Shown in pieces: positions 27,801 through 40,878 of a stretch of 64,000 bases of DNA (positions are counted from its first letter, which is position 1; every line of letters starts with the position of its first letter). Both the position numbers and the translations under genes were made by a program. The notes below the pieces were generated by a model, which saw nothing but the letters and a program-made list of their open reading frames with translations, ran no database searches and had not been told where the DNA came from. This DNA is from Lycocorax pyrrhopterus obiensis (taxonomy: Eukaryota; Chordata; Aves; Passeriformes; Paradisaeidae): positions 86,993,047 through 87,057,046 of the forward strand of contig JACSVZ010000004.1 of the NCBI GenBank assembly GCA_014706295.1. The letters are read 5' to 3'.

Positions 27801-30800
27801 GAGATATTACTCCCAGATGTCACACCTGGAACCGCTTTCCAGAAAGATGCCAGAAGTGTCTAGAGCAGGCAGTGAACGTTCACTTCTGTCTGAGGTGCAC
27901 AATGAAAGGAGAAAGGACAGAGGAGATAGGGCTGTCCAAGGGACAGAGCTGGAGAGAGGGGCAAAGAGGGAGGGAAAGGAAAGAGGAACTATGACCAAAA
28001 ATGTATGTGTGATGGTTTCCTATCATACTGTAAGTATGGTCACTTCAGTATGCACAACTTTTGTGCCTTATTCCCACCCCTTTGATACAAATTCTCAGGG
28101 AGTTACTTCTGATCAATGCTCCCCACCACAGAGTACAGCCCAGCTGATTCAAACATTGGTCCATCTGTGTATGTCTTAAGTTGTCCTCTTCCACATGATG
28201 TTCTAAGACTCCAGCAACCTCAAGCTGCCAGCATTTTCACCCTGGGGGCAGGCTCCAGAGTGTCATGGTCCCTCAGAAGGTCTAAACAGTGTTTAGTTGC
28301 TGCACTGGTTTCTAATAAGAACCAACCGAAAGGACTGGCAGGGATCCCTGCTCCTCTGACACGCCTCTTCCTCAACACCCAAGAACAGCAAATCTTTTCC
28401 TTTGTTTTCCTTCCTCCAAAAAGCACCTGGAGCTCTGGCTTTGAAAGGCTCTAACATGTACACACAAGAGCTTCCTGAGCTCTCAAGAACTCATTGCAAA
28501 GACACTTTAACTCCTCTAACTTCAAGACAAAGTACGGAGCCTTTACCTGGGACAGAAATCCCGTAACAGGAGATTGCAGTATCATATCATGGCACTTCAG
28601 ATCTGGACCGAACTTTCATCATTAAACTTATGCATAAGAAATCAAATCATCTGACTAATGAGATTTCTGGCACAAGTGGCTTACTGATATTCAATACTCT
28701 AGAGTTCATTAACAGAATAGATGATGATATTACTGCAATCATATTGTGCATCATAAAATCCATTAGAAAATACAGTGATATTACTGGCGCTCATATTATG
28801 CTAAAACATGAAATAGGGTGATAGCAAATAAATAAATAGAAAAATCAGTCATAGTTCCCAGTTTCATCTCTATGCTTAGTCTTCTCATTTCAAAAGTATA
28901 TGTCCTTTGAGCAAAGTAACATAGTTTTTGTCACATTTTAAAGCAACTTTCTGTAGACCTGTTAGAGTACATACCGCGGTAAGAATTAGACCTTTAGATG
29001 GCTATATTTTTAGGCCCATCCTCAGAAAACACAGGTTACTGATCTCTATCAAACATTTCCGTGCAGCCACACAGGCCTTCCTATTACTTAAAAAAACCCC
29101 CACACCCTTAACAGTGACTTTTCAGGCAATTATTGTGTGCCTGTGCTAATCCACTATTAGTCAGTGACAGTAAATTATCAGAACAGCAGACAGCTTCAGA
29201 TATTACTGTGCTCTGTCATGCTGGATGGAGACCTAGTTGCTTTGACAAGCAGTATCTCCCTGGCATTTGAAGCAAATCAGTTTTGCTGGCTTGACACTGT
29301 AACTTCTGTTCGCTGCCTCTGATGCCTCTTATGAGAAGGCACAGCTCACTAGCAGGGAATTCTGCACAGCTTAAGAAGAGCTTAGTCCCTTAGTGGGCAT
29401 TTCTTGAGAAAGGTCCCACTGGGAATCATAATTTTCTTCTGTGCTGGTTATTTCATCTCATCCTCAATATTATTTCTGGCTTATCAAGCATCAAAAGCCT
29501 AAAGAAAAACACTAACTACAATGCCTTCTGAGTGGGCTGATGCCACTCAGATTCACCTGAATTCAAAGGTGATGTCTTAGTGCTTTACCTAGTGCTTAAG
29601 CCATGAAGGGAGTTTATTGAGCTGAAGTGCAGCCTTCTTGGCAAAGAGCGCCTGCAGCTCCAGGAAACAGCATGAAAATAAGGCTGAGATGTTCTATCTG
29701 CTGTTTGAACTGAAGGCACACCTATTTGGCCGCCTGAACACACAACTTGTGCTACTGTTCGAGCCTGATGGCTAGTAGATGATGCAGATCTCAAAGTTTT
29801 CTTTTCATCTCTAAGAGATATGGTACATAACTTCTCACATTATCCTATCACCCAGCTTCGTCTCTGACAGCAGGATCACTGGCAGAAGCAAAAAGGCCTG
29901 AGGAGATCTGCAGTTAGCAAAAATCCCTGGATAAAAGAAGCACCAGAAAGTTTTTTGAAGGCAGCTACGTGCCCACACGCCTTGCTGGGGAAAGCAGGGG
30001 TCACCATGGACCCTGTTTTTGAGGAATCTGTTCTGGTTCCCTCACACCATACATCTTTTGGGCAGTCAGCGCAAGCACTCCAGACCAAGAGACAGAACTG
30101 GTTAAGATAACCCGCTCCGAGATAAGGCATGAGAACACCCTGTGTACATCTTAAAGATACACCCTCCTTATCTGAAGCTAAGAAATGCTTCATGCTTTTA
30201 CAAACATATTTGAAAAGTAAGCATTACAAAGCTACGGTTTGCAGCCTTTATCCGGGAAGTACTGATGTTCGTCAGAAATTGGTCTGCATAACTACAAATG
30301 CACAACTGTAATTTTTATCATCAATAAAAGCACAGAGGCAAGAAAATAAAAAATGGCCCCTACTTGCTCTGAGTACTGTTTGCTCATGTGTAATATTCTC
30401 AGGCTTTTGGTTTATAACTGTATCTTTTTAAAAAAAAAGTGATTTATATTCATTTAATGCTCAATGTGTCTCAGTAGTCTCATCTACAAAACCGCACACA
30501 CTTTGGTTATGTGCTTTGCTAGCTAAGAATAAAGGAGAGCATATAAATTCTGAATCTACCGTTTATATTGTAGTAGTGGAATGTCTGTACAGGCTGGCAC
30601 CAATCAGGAAGTCTATGACACCAGTAATGTGTATGATATACAGAGATGCAGCAAAACATAATAATCTTTATTGCTTCAGAAAAAAACACCTAAGATATGG
30701 GAAAAGATGACAAATGAGGGCAAGGAAAGCAGACATAGCTAGTTTGGTTGCTTATAATTCTGTTTTTATAATGCAAATAACACTACTATAAATTCAGCTG

Positions 30801-33623
30801 GCTTACTAATCAGTGGACTGTACACTGAAAAATTATTAACTGTTGATCAAGCAAGCCATGGCCAGATCTTGCATTTATTTATTTTGAACAGTTCTATTGA
30901 GGTGAGTCATTTTATGGATGTCTGCAGATCCTACAGTGAAGTAGCAAGCTCAGCACCAGTTACACCCTGCTATGGTTGTGATGGCCAATGCTTTCTTCCT
31001 TCCAAAGGTAAATTACAGTCAGGTGTTACAGAGCAAAAGCCCTCTGAGGTCTCAGGCACGCTGACAGCACTTCTGAAAACGTGGACTTTAACTTCTCTTA
31101 CAATTTTGTTGTATCTTTATTAAAAAATGGTTATAGACATACTCTATTAACAGGATAAAATGGAAGGCATGATTACACAGCTATCTGTGGCGAGGTCTGT
31201 ACTTCTTTTAGAGAGGTAAATAATGGAAGTGTACTTTGACCCTTCTGTCATCTGTACTGGAATACTTACAGTACTCCCCAAGGAAAATAATGCAGCGTTA
31301 AGCAAATTGTTCTGAAATAATTACAAGTGAAGTAGATGCTTGTACTCAGATCTGATATATGAGAAAACTTAATAAATGTAACTCACTGGCATGCAATCCC
31401 ACTGCTTCCAAACAGAAGAATGCGGAATTTTGAACTTTTTTTGTTTTGTCAGCACTTCCCCACTTTCTATGTAGATCCTATCGCACTGTGTTACACAAAT
31501 ACTGCTGCAGTATTGCAGGTATCTGCACACCAAGCTATGCTCATTTAAAATCCTACCACATATAATATAAAATTTTAGTTTTCAAATTCTAATATATAAC
31601 AAATTCAAAGTTTAAAATCACCCTAAATGTGTCCCCCTCAGAGCATCACTGGCTATGTTGGAAAGCTATCGTAAGTTCAAAAGCTATGCTAAAACTACAA
31701 AAGATGAAAAAAAGGCTTATGGATTTATGAATGTGAAGTGATGAAGGCTATAGTTCTTCAGGCAAGATTGCTTCTAGGCTGAAAAAAAAAATAGAAAAAT
31801 GAAGATCTCTCCAGGAGAGGAATTCAGATGAACAAAAATAGCACTTCAACATTATCAGTATTTTTTTGACAAGCAAGAAAAGGAGAGGGACAGAACCCAA
31901 AGACACTAGTCTGGGCACTGAAAGAAGCATTCTGCCTGGGCAAAATTATTTTAAATCAATGGTTTTATATTTATAGCATATTTGGATCTGTAATTGCTTC
32001 AGCATAATGTAGTACAAAGTTATTGTTGAATATGATAAAGAAGACTTTAATCTACTGAATGTGCAAAAAGCGTAAATGACTTCTTAATGGCACTTTTGTT
32101 TTGACTGACAGAGATTACTGTCAATGACAGAAAATGTTTTAATGAAAGGAACTGCTACAACGCATATGTGTATGCTTACTTCTCATATTTATGTGAATGA
32201 GACAGACATTAATAAAGAAATACAGCTGCCTGCAATATCTGGCCTTTAATCTTCCCTATTCCATTTTTTAAATTCATCACAGAGGTGTGGTATTTCGATA
32301 ACACATTAGCACAGCTATGACATAAAAATGGCAGTGTCTATAAATTATTTAATTACATCTTCTAATGCGAGTATTGAAGATGTCAAAAGTCTTGCAAAGA
32401 TAGGAACCCATGAATAAAAAACTACCACAACTAATTAAAAATTTTGTTCTCAAAGATTCCCACTCCCCAGGCTCTGCACTGTGCTTGCTTTTCAGTTTTG
32501 GATCCTTCCCACGTAACAGGAGCGCTACCAGGAAAAATTGCGGGTTTCATGTTTAGAGCAACGGCACGTAAGAATTGCATTTCACAAAAGTCCCAGGTTT
32601 TCCAGATTATAAAACTGCTGGCAGATGTATCCCATCGATGGCAGTCCTCTCTGCCTGCACTGTGAGTGCCCTGCTGTGACTGCTCCAGGACCACCCTTAC
32701 ATGGGGAGAGCAGGACAGCAAGGAGAGAAGATGACAGGCCACAAAGTAGTGTGAAGACTCTGCAGGCAAATCCAAGCAGAGAAAATGCCTGAAATAATTA
32801 CTTGTGAGCAGCACTACTTTGTGATGACAAAAAATTGATACTGGGTCACACAAGAGTAAGACAAGTCCTCTCCCAACGCGTGGCATGTACTCCGTGCAAT
32901 TAGAAAAGCTGGGACATGATCTCACTTTCTGAAATAAATCTACACAAACTAAAAACTATATTTCACCTGGAAATCATACATATGGCTGCCATGCTGGTTT
33001 TCAACTATGAGGAAGTCTTTTAAGAGAAGCTCAGAGGAAGTTAATGATGAATTCACTCTTCAGCAGAGCAGCTGAATCAAAAGGCACCTGCTGAAATCCT
33101 TGTGGGGCAGAATATCTTGGCAGGGAAAATGCTGCCTATATGTTTTCAGCTGGAAACTGAGTATTCCTATGTGTTACTCTCATCTTAAAAAAAGATATCC
33201 ACTGATTATCAAACACTTTATAGATAATACACAAAATGTCTGAGTGGGACAACTACTGCATTTATCTATTCTGTCTCCCTGAATTCAGCAGATTGCTCTG
33301 GTTTTTACAAACAAAAAAGTGCAGTCCCTCTCTCATCTGCCTGAACTGATGCAATTAGTGAACCAAGACAAGTATTGCCACAAGCACGATTCATTATCAT
33401 TGTTCCAGTCTGCGTTCAAATTATATTTAAAATAGTTGGCAAAGAGCATTGTTGAAAGAGTAATAAAAGATTGCTCAACACATCCCTATTCTACAAGTTT
33501 TTTTCTGTATAGGAACATCATTCTTCATATAAGTATGTAAGAATTTGATTTTCTTTCATACTAGACTGCAGTCAGTACTAGACTACTATTATCGTATTAT
33601 ACACATGACCAAATGAGATTAAC

Positions 33624-33692
33624 AGTAAATAATAGTGAATTAATAATGAGCAATAATAATAATAGCCAATAATAATGAATTAATAGTGAATA
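33624..33692. repeat. AAT-rich low-complexity patch
   Basis: Irregular AATAAT, AATAGTGAAT and AATAATGAATTAAT units, degenerate and partly tandem. Confidence 0.8.
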
Positions 33693-36539
33693 TTTTTTTC
33701 TGTAATACACAACATTTCACTCTTGCCTGAAACAATACAAAACAAAAAATAATTTCCTTTTTATATATTTTTAAAATGAGTCAACTGTTTTTATTTGACT
33801 AGGTCCACTGCTTTAGAGAACAATGCAGGCATTACATTTTGTACATAACTCTCTCTCACAAGAATTCAAAGGAAGACATTTTGACTAAGTGCTTACCTAC
33901 AGTATGACCAGCAAGACTAGTAACAAGTTACACTCATTCACAGTGTATAACGTAATTCTTTCTCAAGGGTGCAAGTTTTGCAACTTTTCTCATTAAAAAC
34001 CCCAATCATAAGTATTTCAGCAAAAACAATTGCCTTTTTTTATTTTCCAAAATCATAATACACTAACCATCTAAATTTTTATTTAAGCTTCTAAGCAATT
34101 ATATTTTTAAAAAATTCTTACAAACATCACTGACTTCATGAACCTAGGCTTATGACTGCTAGTCTATATGAATAAAACAAAATCAATGAAAAGTATTGCA
34201 TATCTTTTGAATAATGTGTAACTTCATACGTTCCATCATAAATCCCAAAACTACGTCAGGAAAGTCTTTAAGTGTTTTCTGGCCTGTGCTACAAACCAGT
34301 AACCCTTGGGTTGTCTAAACAACATGGTTCTTTAAAAAACAGGTTTTAATTCTCTCTAGGAAGAGCAGATCCGTATTTGGATATTAGTCTGAACTGTGCC
34401 TTCTCTCTAAAACTGTGTAGGAATGTCTCCATGGTTGACAGAGGAATCTAGTTACACTATAAGAGAAAAAACACACTGCCAGAAGGTCCCTTCGGTGCTC
34501 TGTCCTGTCCTTTCCCTGTTGCCTCACCCTGTCAATCCCACCTGAGAAAACAGTACAAGATATTGCTTGCACACATGTACAAGCCCCATAACTGATGGTT
34601 TTGAGGCAACTCTTATGAAAAGTCACAGAGGGAGAGAACACTTAATTACGGAAGTCTCTGTGTTACTCTGTACTAAAAGAAGGAAGTTTCATGTTAACCA
34701 GTATCAACCCACTACGACCTGACACAGATGAGTAATGATCTTGATATCATTTCCCAGATGAATAATCTTCTCAATAAAAACTGCTAAACATTATCAGTTG
34801 CTGTTCAGACAGCCCAGCCACGATGAGTCAGGCTGTAGGAGCACCTCAAGCTTCAGAGAAGCCAGAAATCTGCCAGTGATTAAAGGTAGAAGCCTCCAAA
34901 ACATAAGAGAAATAAGGTTACCAGCTTGTTTACAAAAGTCTCCTTCATTAAGGTCAGGCAGACCTTGCAGTGCTTTTTCCTCACATGCTTATATCAACAT
35001 GTGAAAAAGACTCGTGTCTCCCCAGTTGACGCAGTCACGCCATGCAGCCTCCTTGTATGAGCACAGGTTATGTTGACAGAGGAGGGTGGCTGGCAAGCTG
35101 TATCATTTACAGATGAGGTCTAGTTACACCAACTGTAAGCCCATTTTGTTGACATCTTGGTTTGACCTAAGGCACTCTGCTAACATCACATCTATCCCAC
35201 AGAAGTGCTGTAGTATATAGATGACAATGTAATGCCATGCCGTGTACAATACAGTTTCCCTGCTCTAACATAACTTCAGAAACATGTATCACAAGCATGG
35301 ATTCATCTCTTTAAAATGGTTCACTCATTTTTCTAGGATTTAACAGTATTGATCCTTTTCTGTACAAATTTCATTATTATATCACCTGTACCTTACTATG
35401 AAGGTGATGTCTGTAATTTTTATGCCAATTACGTATGCAAGAAATATGTGACAAGATTTTATTACAACACTTTTCTATAGTCACAGGTTTTAGTCTAGTG
35501 CAGTATGGTCTTACAAATTATTTTCCTCTTTAGTCAGAAAAAAAATCAGTCAGCAACCAAGTTGCTTAATGTTGTTTACAACATCTTCTTAAGGTCAAAA
35601 TTAACATAGGTAATAATCATTTTAAGGAGTGACACTGTGATGCATTGAGCATGAAAGAGGTCAAGAATAAGTCCACTAATAGTGTCATCTTATCCTTATA
35701 GATCTCCCAATATTCAAAACCATATAGGTTTCAAGTGGCTCAGTCTCCTTCATGAATTTTTGGGATAGTTTATACATACAAATACACATCAAATGGGTTC
35801 CTTCATGGAGTGAATCAGTGCAGAAACATTCTCTGCCTTGCCCTTGTAGGAGCTGGTTTGCTAGTACACTGAGTTCTCAGGTAGCCCAGGGAAATCAATT
35901 CCTGAACTCAGTCACTCAGGTTTGGTGCTTAAATTTAGGAGGTATGAATATGCCCACCTCCAACAGCCTGTTTATTTTCACACTGAAGTTTGCTGAAATT
36001 CCCATAGATTTGGCTTAGAGATGTGTTGGCTGAACACGATTTGCTGATTTATTCTTGAAAGGTTTCTGTTTTCCATGTGTAACATTATCCTATTGTCTTT
36101 GAGTATTCTCAAGACTACACATCTCCACTACTACGTAACAAAGAACGCTGGTTAATATAACTACATTTTTAAGTGGCGTAGGAGAAGTGTGCTAGGCTGT
36201 TTACCACGTGCTTCCCTACTGTAAGCATGTTTTATATACTTCACTTTACCTTACTTAGAAATACTTTAAACTTTCCTATGCATCTGCAGACAGAAGAGGC
36301 TGAACAACACTATGTCTCTTAGATTTAATTGCTGCTCCCTGAAGCAACCAACCTGTATCACTGTATCAAAAGTGTCATGGTTGTTGATGTTGAGGTTGTG
36401 CTGATCAACTAAACAAACCTTTCAGCTGTCAGATTTGACAGTGACACACATAAAACATCCTCTTTATCAAGTGGAAGCACCACAAGCACATCAGGGAGCC
36501 AATATACTATGCATTCAACCTTCTTCCAAAGCAAAGCAA

Positions 36540-36582
36540 GCCACCAGAAATTCCAGGCATCAGGTAGGGCCAACCTAAGTCA
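36540..36582 (-). repeat. 43-bp intronic copy of part of FAM83B exon 2
   Basis: These 43 bases match 38153-38195 inside FAM83B exon 2 at 42 positions, on the same strand, with one difference (G at 36564, A at 38177). Read on the minus strand both encode [14 protein letters not shown], because the single change is a synonymous TAT/TAC. Similarity stops abruptly on both sides. The copy lies about 1.5 kb downstream of the exon 2 donor, inside intron 2. An AG just upstream (ATTAG before GTGTGACTTAGG) could act as an acceptor, but I see no good donor after it, so use as an exon looks unlikely. It is best read as a short templated duplication of coding sequence. Confidence 0.85.
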
Positions 36583-38062
36583 CACCTAATTTTTTTTCTA
36601 TAGCTGCATTCCAAGGAATGAGTGAGGGGGAATGGCCTAAATTCATGGCATTTCAAGACCTTGTAGCAAAACTGAACTAGTCTTCTCAACAGAGTTAACA
36701 GTGGTTTTGTTGCTTCCCTTACAGCGGATACATTGGTAGGTCAGCAGCTGTAATTGACAGAGTATTTTGGGTAATTCACAGTCAAGTCTCACTGCATACC
36801 AAAACAGAAAACACCAAATCTCACTCAGAAAGGGACAAAGAGGGAGAGAATTAATTAACTCTTCCTTGAGCATGCAGTCATTCTAAATTACAAACTGTAG
36901 GATAAAAGGCTTAGTGATAACTCTATTATGGCAACAAATTATATGCTTTATCTAAATATAGCAGAGACACTGTAAAAAGACGCAGTCCTTCCCTGCCTCG
37001 CCCTGTTCAGTCCGTTTCTACTGCACACATTTACATGCATATTTCAGCCACTGAAGTGTTTACAGATGCATGTGAGCTAGAGCCCGTTCTACCAATTTAA
37101 AGCTCATGGAGTCATGCAAAACACAATTGTATTTCACGGGGAAAATTCTGGAGTTTGACATACTTCCTAGAAATACTTCTGAAACTTTGTCATACCTGTT
37201 AAAGAGGTATTATGACCTCGTGTCAAACAGATCTGCATGTTAATACATTTTTTGATTTTTTTTAAACTGACATTGTTTTAAAAATGTAAAACTTAGAAGT
37301 TTTAAACTGATACGCTGAAAGCAAAAGCGGTTTGTACATACAACATTCTGTCACTAAGGTGCATGCTGGGTGTGTTGTAGGAAACTCAAGATATAAGTGC
37401 CCTTAAATGGAGACAAGTACATCTGGAAAAATGTCCAAATTTCTAATCATTAATCAGAAATGAAGGCAAGATACACAAGTAAAATCTATTTCCTTGTTGC
37501 CTAAGTCTAGCTTGTTTTTTTCATTCTGAGTTTGCTTCGACTTCTGCAAGGACATACAAAAATCACAAAACCTGACTCTCAAGGTATGTGAGTCGGATGT
37601 ACACTGAGGTGGTGTTTCCTTGTAACTGTCTGCCATGCCAAACCAATGCATATTCCCACTGATGCAAGAGAGACACATTAGTATAAATCCTGAAGTTATA
37701 CAGAATTGTATCACTTGATGTATATTCAACTGAGGGCAAAGAAAAGGTGTGCTGATTATCTACGGAATTCTCATGCACTGGTCAGCATTACAGTAAAAGG
37801 TAATTATTCAGTATAATGATAGTATTAATTAATCCCTCCAATTAACCCCTGATCCCTCTGAATTAAGGTTAATAATACTGGTGCATGTGACACCAAAGGA
37901 CTGATCTCAGTCTGGGAAAACCTTTCTGACTGAATTGTGAGCAACCAGATAACTTTTTCCTGCCAGGGCAAAAATAAAAGTAAAAACCCCCTTGTAATAA
38001 AACACCAACTAGATTATTATTATTATTGCCACTTTTTTCCCAATATTATTTTTCATGTTTAC
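36583..38062. other. FAM83B intron 2, exon 2 proximal stretch
   Basis: Intron between the exon 2 donor and the 43-bp exon copy. It contains an (ATT)n microsatellite at 38013-38027, about 35 bases inside the intron from the donor. No other gene or transposon is recognised. Confidence 0.6.
38013..38027. repeat. ATT microsatellite next to exon 2 donor
   Basis: Five ATT units. On the transcribed strand this is an AAT repeat about 35 bases downstream of the splice donor at 38062. Confidence 0.9.
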
Positions 38063-38506
38063 CTTTCTTGCATCTCGTATCATCTTCCGAACAGTTTCCT
38101 TTATGGTGTAAGGCTGTGCTCGTGGTGGATGAAAAAGCAGATCAATATTTGTGCCACCAGAAATTCCAGGCATCAGATAGGGCCAACCTAAGTCAAGATT
38201 TGGAGCTTCCACATCTGATTCAACAGGCCAGTAGGTTCCCGAGGAAGAGGTGTCATCAATGGAATGGTTAGAGGAATAAATTGTGTTTTGGGGAAGTTTG
38301 TGAACATTGTTCAAAATATAATCAATTTCCTCATCCGCTAGGAACTCTGAACATCTCTCTTTGGAAAGAAATTCTTTGTAGGCTTCTAAACCTCCTTCAA
38401 TCAGAGCATCAATAGCTATTCGGTACCACTCCTTGTAATGAGGTTCAATATAGTTGTCTGATCTGCATTCATCATGTAAGGAGGATAGCAAAGATGAAGT
38501 TTCCAT
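38063..38506 (-). CDS. FAM83B: FAM83B coding exon 2 (start codon, residues 1-148)
   Basis: This exon encodes the first 148 residues of FAM83B, the beginning of the DUF1669 domain. The protein begins [10 protein letters not shown], and the segments [32 protein letters not shown] and [10 protein letters not shown] are hallmark FAM83B sequence. I chose the ATG at 38504-38506 because METSS is the family start and the context is strong (A at -3, G at +4). The frame stays open two codons further, to a GTG at 38510-38512, but that is not a likely start. The exon ends in AAG followed by a consensus donor GTAAAC at 38062-38057, phase 0, and joins directly to VIAIV in exon 3. Beyond the donor the frame runs only 17 more codons, into an intronic ATT repeat. 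There is no frameshift or stop. A 43-base segment (38153-38195) is copied in intron 2 at 36540-36582. Confidence 0.95.
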
Positions 38507-38549
38507 TTTCACGTATATTTTGAATAAAGTCTCTTAAGCTTCCATTCAT
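38472..38549 (-). promoter_or_regulatory. Upstream ORF overlapping the FAM83B start codon
   Basis: An ATG at 38547-38549 opens a 25-codon frame, shifted relative to FAM83B, that runs across the main start and stops at TGA 38472-38474, inside the coding region. Its context is weak (C at -3). A second ATG at 38543-38545 opens a three-codon ORF that ends before the main start. An overlapping uORF usually lowers initiation at the main ATG. Here the weak uATG and strong main ATG suggest leaky scanning. The frames are seen in the sequence. The regulatory role is inferred. Confidence 0.4.
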
Positions 38550-38566
38550 GAGCTGATGAAATGTAT
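38507..38566 (-). other. FAM83B: FAM83B exon 2, 5' untranslated part, with splice acceptor
   Basis: On the minus strand a pyrimidine-rich tract ending TTTCTCTTTGTAG gives an AG at 38567-38568. Exon 2 then starts at 38566, leaving 60 bases of leader before the ATG. The leader holds two upstream ATGs (see the separate entry). The good acceptor supports at least one upstream non-coding exon, most plausibly in the CpG island about 4.7 kb away. Confidence 0.75.
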
Positions 38567-38734
38567 CTACAAAGAGAAAATAAGTAAGAAGACAATCAGA
38601 GTATTTCTAGGTATCTATGACACACACACAATTATTAACTAAAATACTTTTCTAGTAAAGTTGCTCAAAGTTTTTCTAGCATCTTCCAAGAATTCAAAAA
38701 CATTTTGAAAAGACTCAGGGACTAATATTGCCAA

Positions 38735-38800
38735 ATATTAAATATTAAAGAGATAGATAAATATTAAATAGATAGATAATATATTAAACAGATAGGTAAA
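38735..38800. repeat. Degenerate AT-rich tandem repeat
   Basis: Several imperfect copies of an ATATTAAA plus GATAGATA unit, about 170-235 bases upstream of exon 2 on the transcribed strand. Confidence 0.8.
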
Positions 38801-40878
38801 GAGCTTTTACATAAAGTAAACTAAACACATAATTCAGTGATTTCAGGAAGTCCTGATATTACAAGCTATGTCAGAGCTCATAGTACACTGAACACCTGTA
38901 CCAGTAACACCAATACACGCCCAATGCATGTTCCAATACACTATCATAGGTTGTGTTTCAAAACCCCCTTTGTAACAACTTACTGAGTAGTGTTCAAAGA
39001 AACACTTCAGAAACCAATTAAATCTCCTACTTTTTGATGCATTACTGTCTCTGCAATGCATCTCTTTTCTTTGGCTTCTTTGAAACCACAGTCATCCAGG
39101 TACTTCTCCTTATCTATCTGTTCTCCCATGCTGATCTAATCCATTTGTTGCTCCCAAGCAGGACCAGCCTACCTCATTTCAGTGAGTTATGAGGAACTCC
39201 AGAAAGATTTATCCTCCCACATCTGGGATCAAACTCTGAATCAGCAATTTGATGTCTAGTTTCCACCCTGCTCATTCCTTCTGCCAAAAGGAGCGGCTGC
39301 TTTAATCTTAATTTTTTTTTCAAAACATTAACAACAAGTTGTTTACTTGTTTTATAAACTCACACTTTTTTTTAATTTCATTTAACAAGGTCTGAGAGGG
39401 CTGCTTTGTTCTGCACATTTGGGATTTAAGATACAGGGAGAACAAATAGCCAATGTTTCTTCCTTCATGTTTCTGCAACCCTCAGTAAGTCACCAAAAAA
39501 ACCAACAAAACAGGAGGGAGGTGTTTCATGACAGCAGCATCAGCATAGCCATGTAAAATAGAAAGATGGGCTTCCATCTGTAAGGGCTAGGGCATGAAGC
39601 TTAAGAGAAAGACTGCAGAAGCAGGAAGAACATCCAACAAAGGCAGAATAGCTAGAAAAAGCTTGATAGCTTGAAAGTTAACGTTGGGTTTCCCTCCAAG
39701 CCTAATTAATAGTATAGTAGTATAATAGCAAATAGTCAAATGGAGCTCTGATTTCATTTACTGGCATATAAATGTAACTTAATTCCCTCTTCCCATCAAG
39801 ACCTTCCAGATATTTTTGCAAACAGTGTAATTGCTTTCCACTGTCTGTTGGGAACAGTTTAAATCTTCCCGAAAGGAAAAGTAAATTAGCTATATTAACG
39901 TAAAGGAATGACAACAAAAATCTCCATAACTACTGATATTTCAAAAACCAATTAGATGTTCAATTAAACCAAGATTTATAAGGAACTTGGGGAGTCTGAG
40001 GTTAAAAAAAAGACCAAGAAATACAAATCCAGATCTGAAGCTGGCATCAGCATGTCATATGGAATAATTCCATTTGAATCCTGTCTCTCAGCCAAGTAGC
40101 AGGGCAGATCTTCCCAGATAGGATTGCTTTCGAGCCTGGGGGAAAGGAGTGTTCCTGGCTGCTCCAAGGGTAGCTCTTTGTGGTGAACTGGAAAGCAGAA
40201 CACGAAAGGGATCTGACTGCTCTCCCCGCAACTGGGAACTACATGTATTCCTCTGACAGCCACTCAGGGCTTCATTCTACACTGCTCTCACTAATATAAG
40301 TGAAAAGTTATAAAACAGGAGTGATACCATTTCCCTTCTTACAGATGCAGATACAGCCTGTGGCGGAAGGTGACCGAGAACTAAGCACACAGTACAGGCA
40401 AGACAGACAGATTCAAAGATTAAACTCCTAACATATTGTAAAATTAAAACAGTCACATCAGGACTGGCCCAATCATCTGGACCAGGTTTTCAAGACATTT
40501 TAGATAAAGAATGAAGAACAACCGAGAGTACAAAATGCAGGCACTCAGCTGAGTTGTTCTGAAGAGTCTGAATGCTAATATAGGTGATTTACTGAGATTC
40601 CAATACAACCCTCTTTTAGGGCCCTCCAGGACAAGAAATTCTCTAGTCACTGTAGTAACACAGTCAGTCTTATTATGACATTTAAGAAAATATGATTTTA
40701 CAAAGACAAGTGAAAGATATTTCTGAAATTCTTACTAGTTTGGAATGGAAATACTTCTAAAATACAATTTTTTCCACTGACTGCATATATACAGCTGAGA
40801 AAGATGTGTTTATTTCAAAAGCCTGCCTAAATTCATTTTTTCTTTTTCTCATTCTGTCCTTTGAAAATAACTTAAGGG

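Larger units (their letters stand above)
24020..36535. other. FAM83B intron 2, no gene seen
   Basis: AT-rich intron. It holds a GT dinucleotide run near 24850-24866, an AAT-rich low-complexity patch at 33624-33692, and loosely repeated GATATTACTG blocks near 28726 and 28777. Two longer frames (158 codons at 27703-28179 plus, 164 codons at 32431-32925 minus) show no known domain, no conserved motif and no convincing splice context. I treat them as chance. Confidence 0.55.

Noticed and set aside
27703..28179. Plus-strand 158-codon frame with a charged Arg/Glu-rich middle
   Set aside because: Purine-rich local sequence explains both the lack of stops and the charge. No family is recognised and it is antisense to the host gene.
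32431..32925. Minus-strand 164-codon frame, among the longest outside the CpG island
   Set aside because: No recognisable domain, no start or splice context, and composition like the surrounding intron. Probably chance.
36507..36689. Minus-strand 60-codon frame containing FAM83B-like [14 protein letters not shown]
   Set aside because: The FAM83B-like part is only the 43-bp exon copy. The flanking residues are unrelated and there is no convincing donor, so it is not a separate gene or a likely exon.
38510..38512. GTG two codons upstream of the FAM83B ATG as a start
   Set aside because: Vertebrate FAM83B starts at METSS, the ATG has strong Kozak context, and GTG starts are rare in animals.
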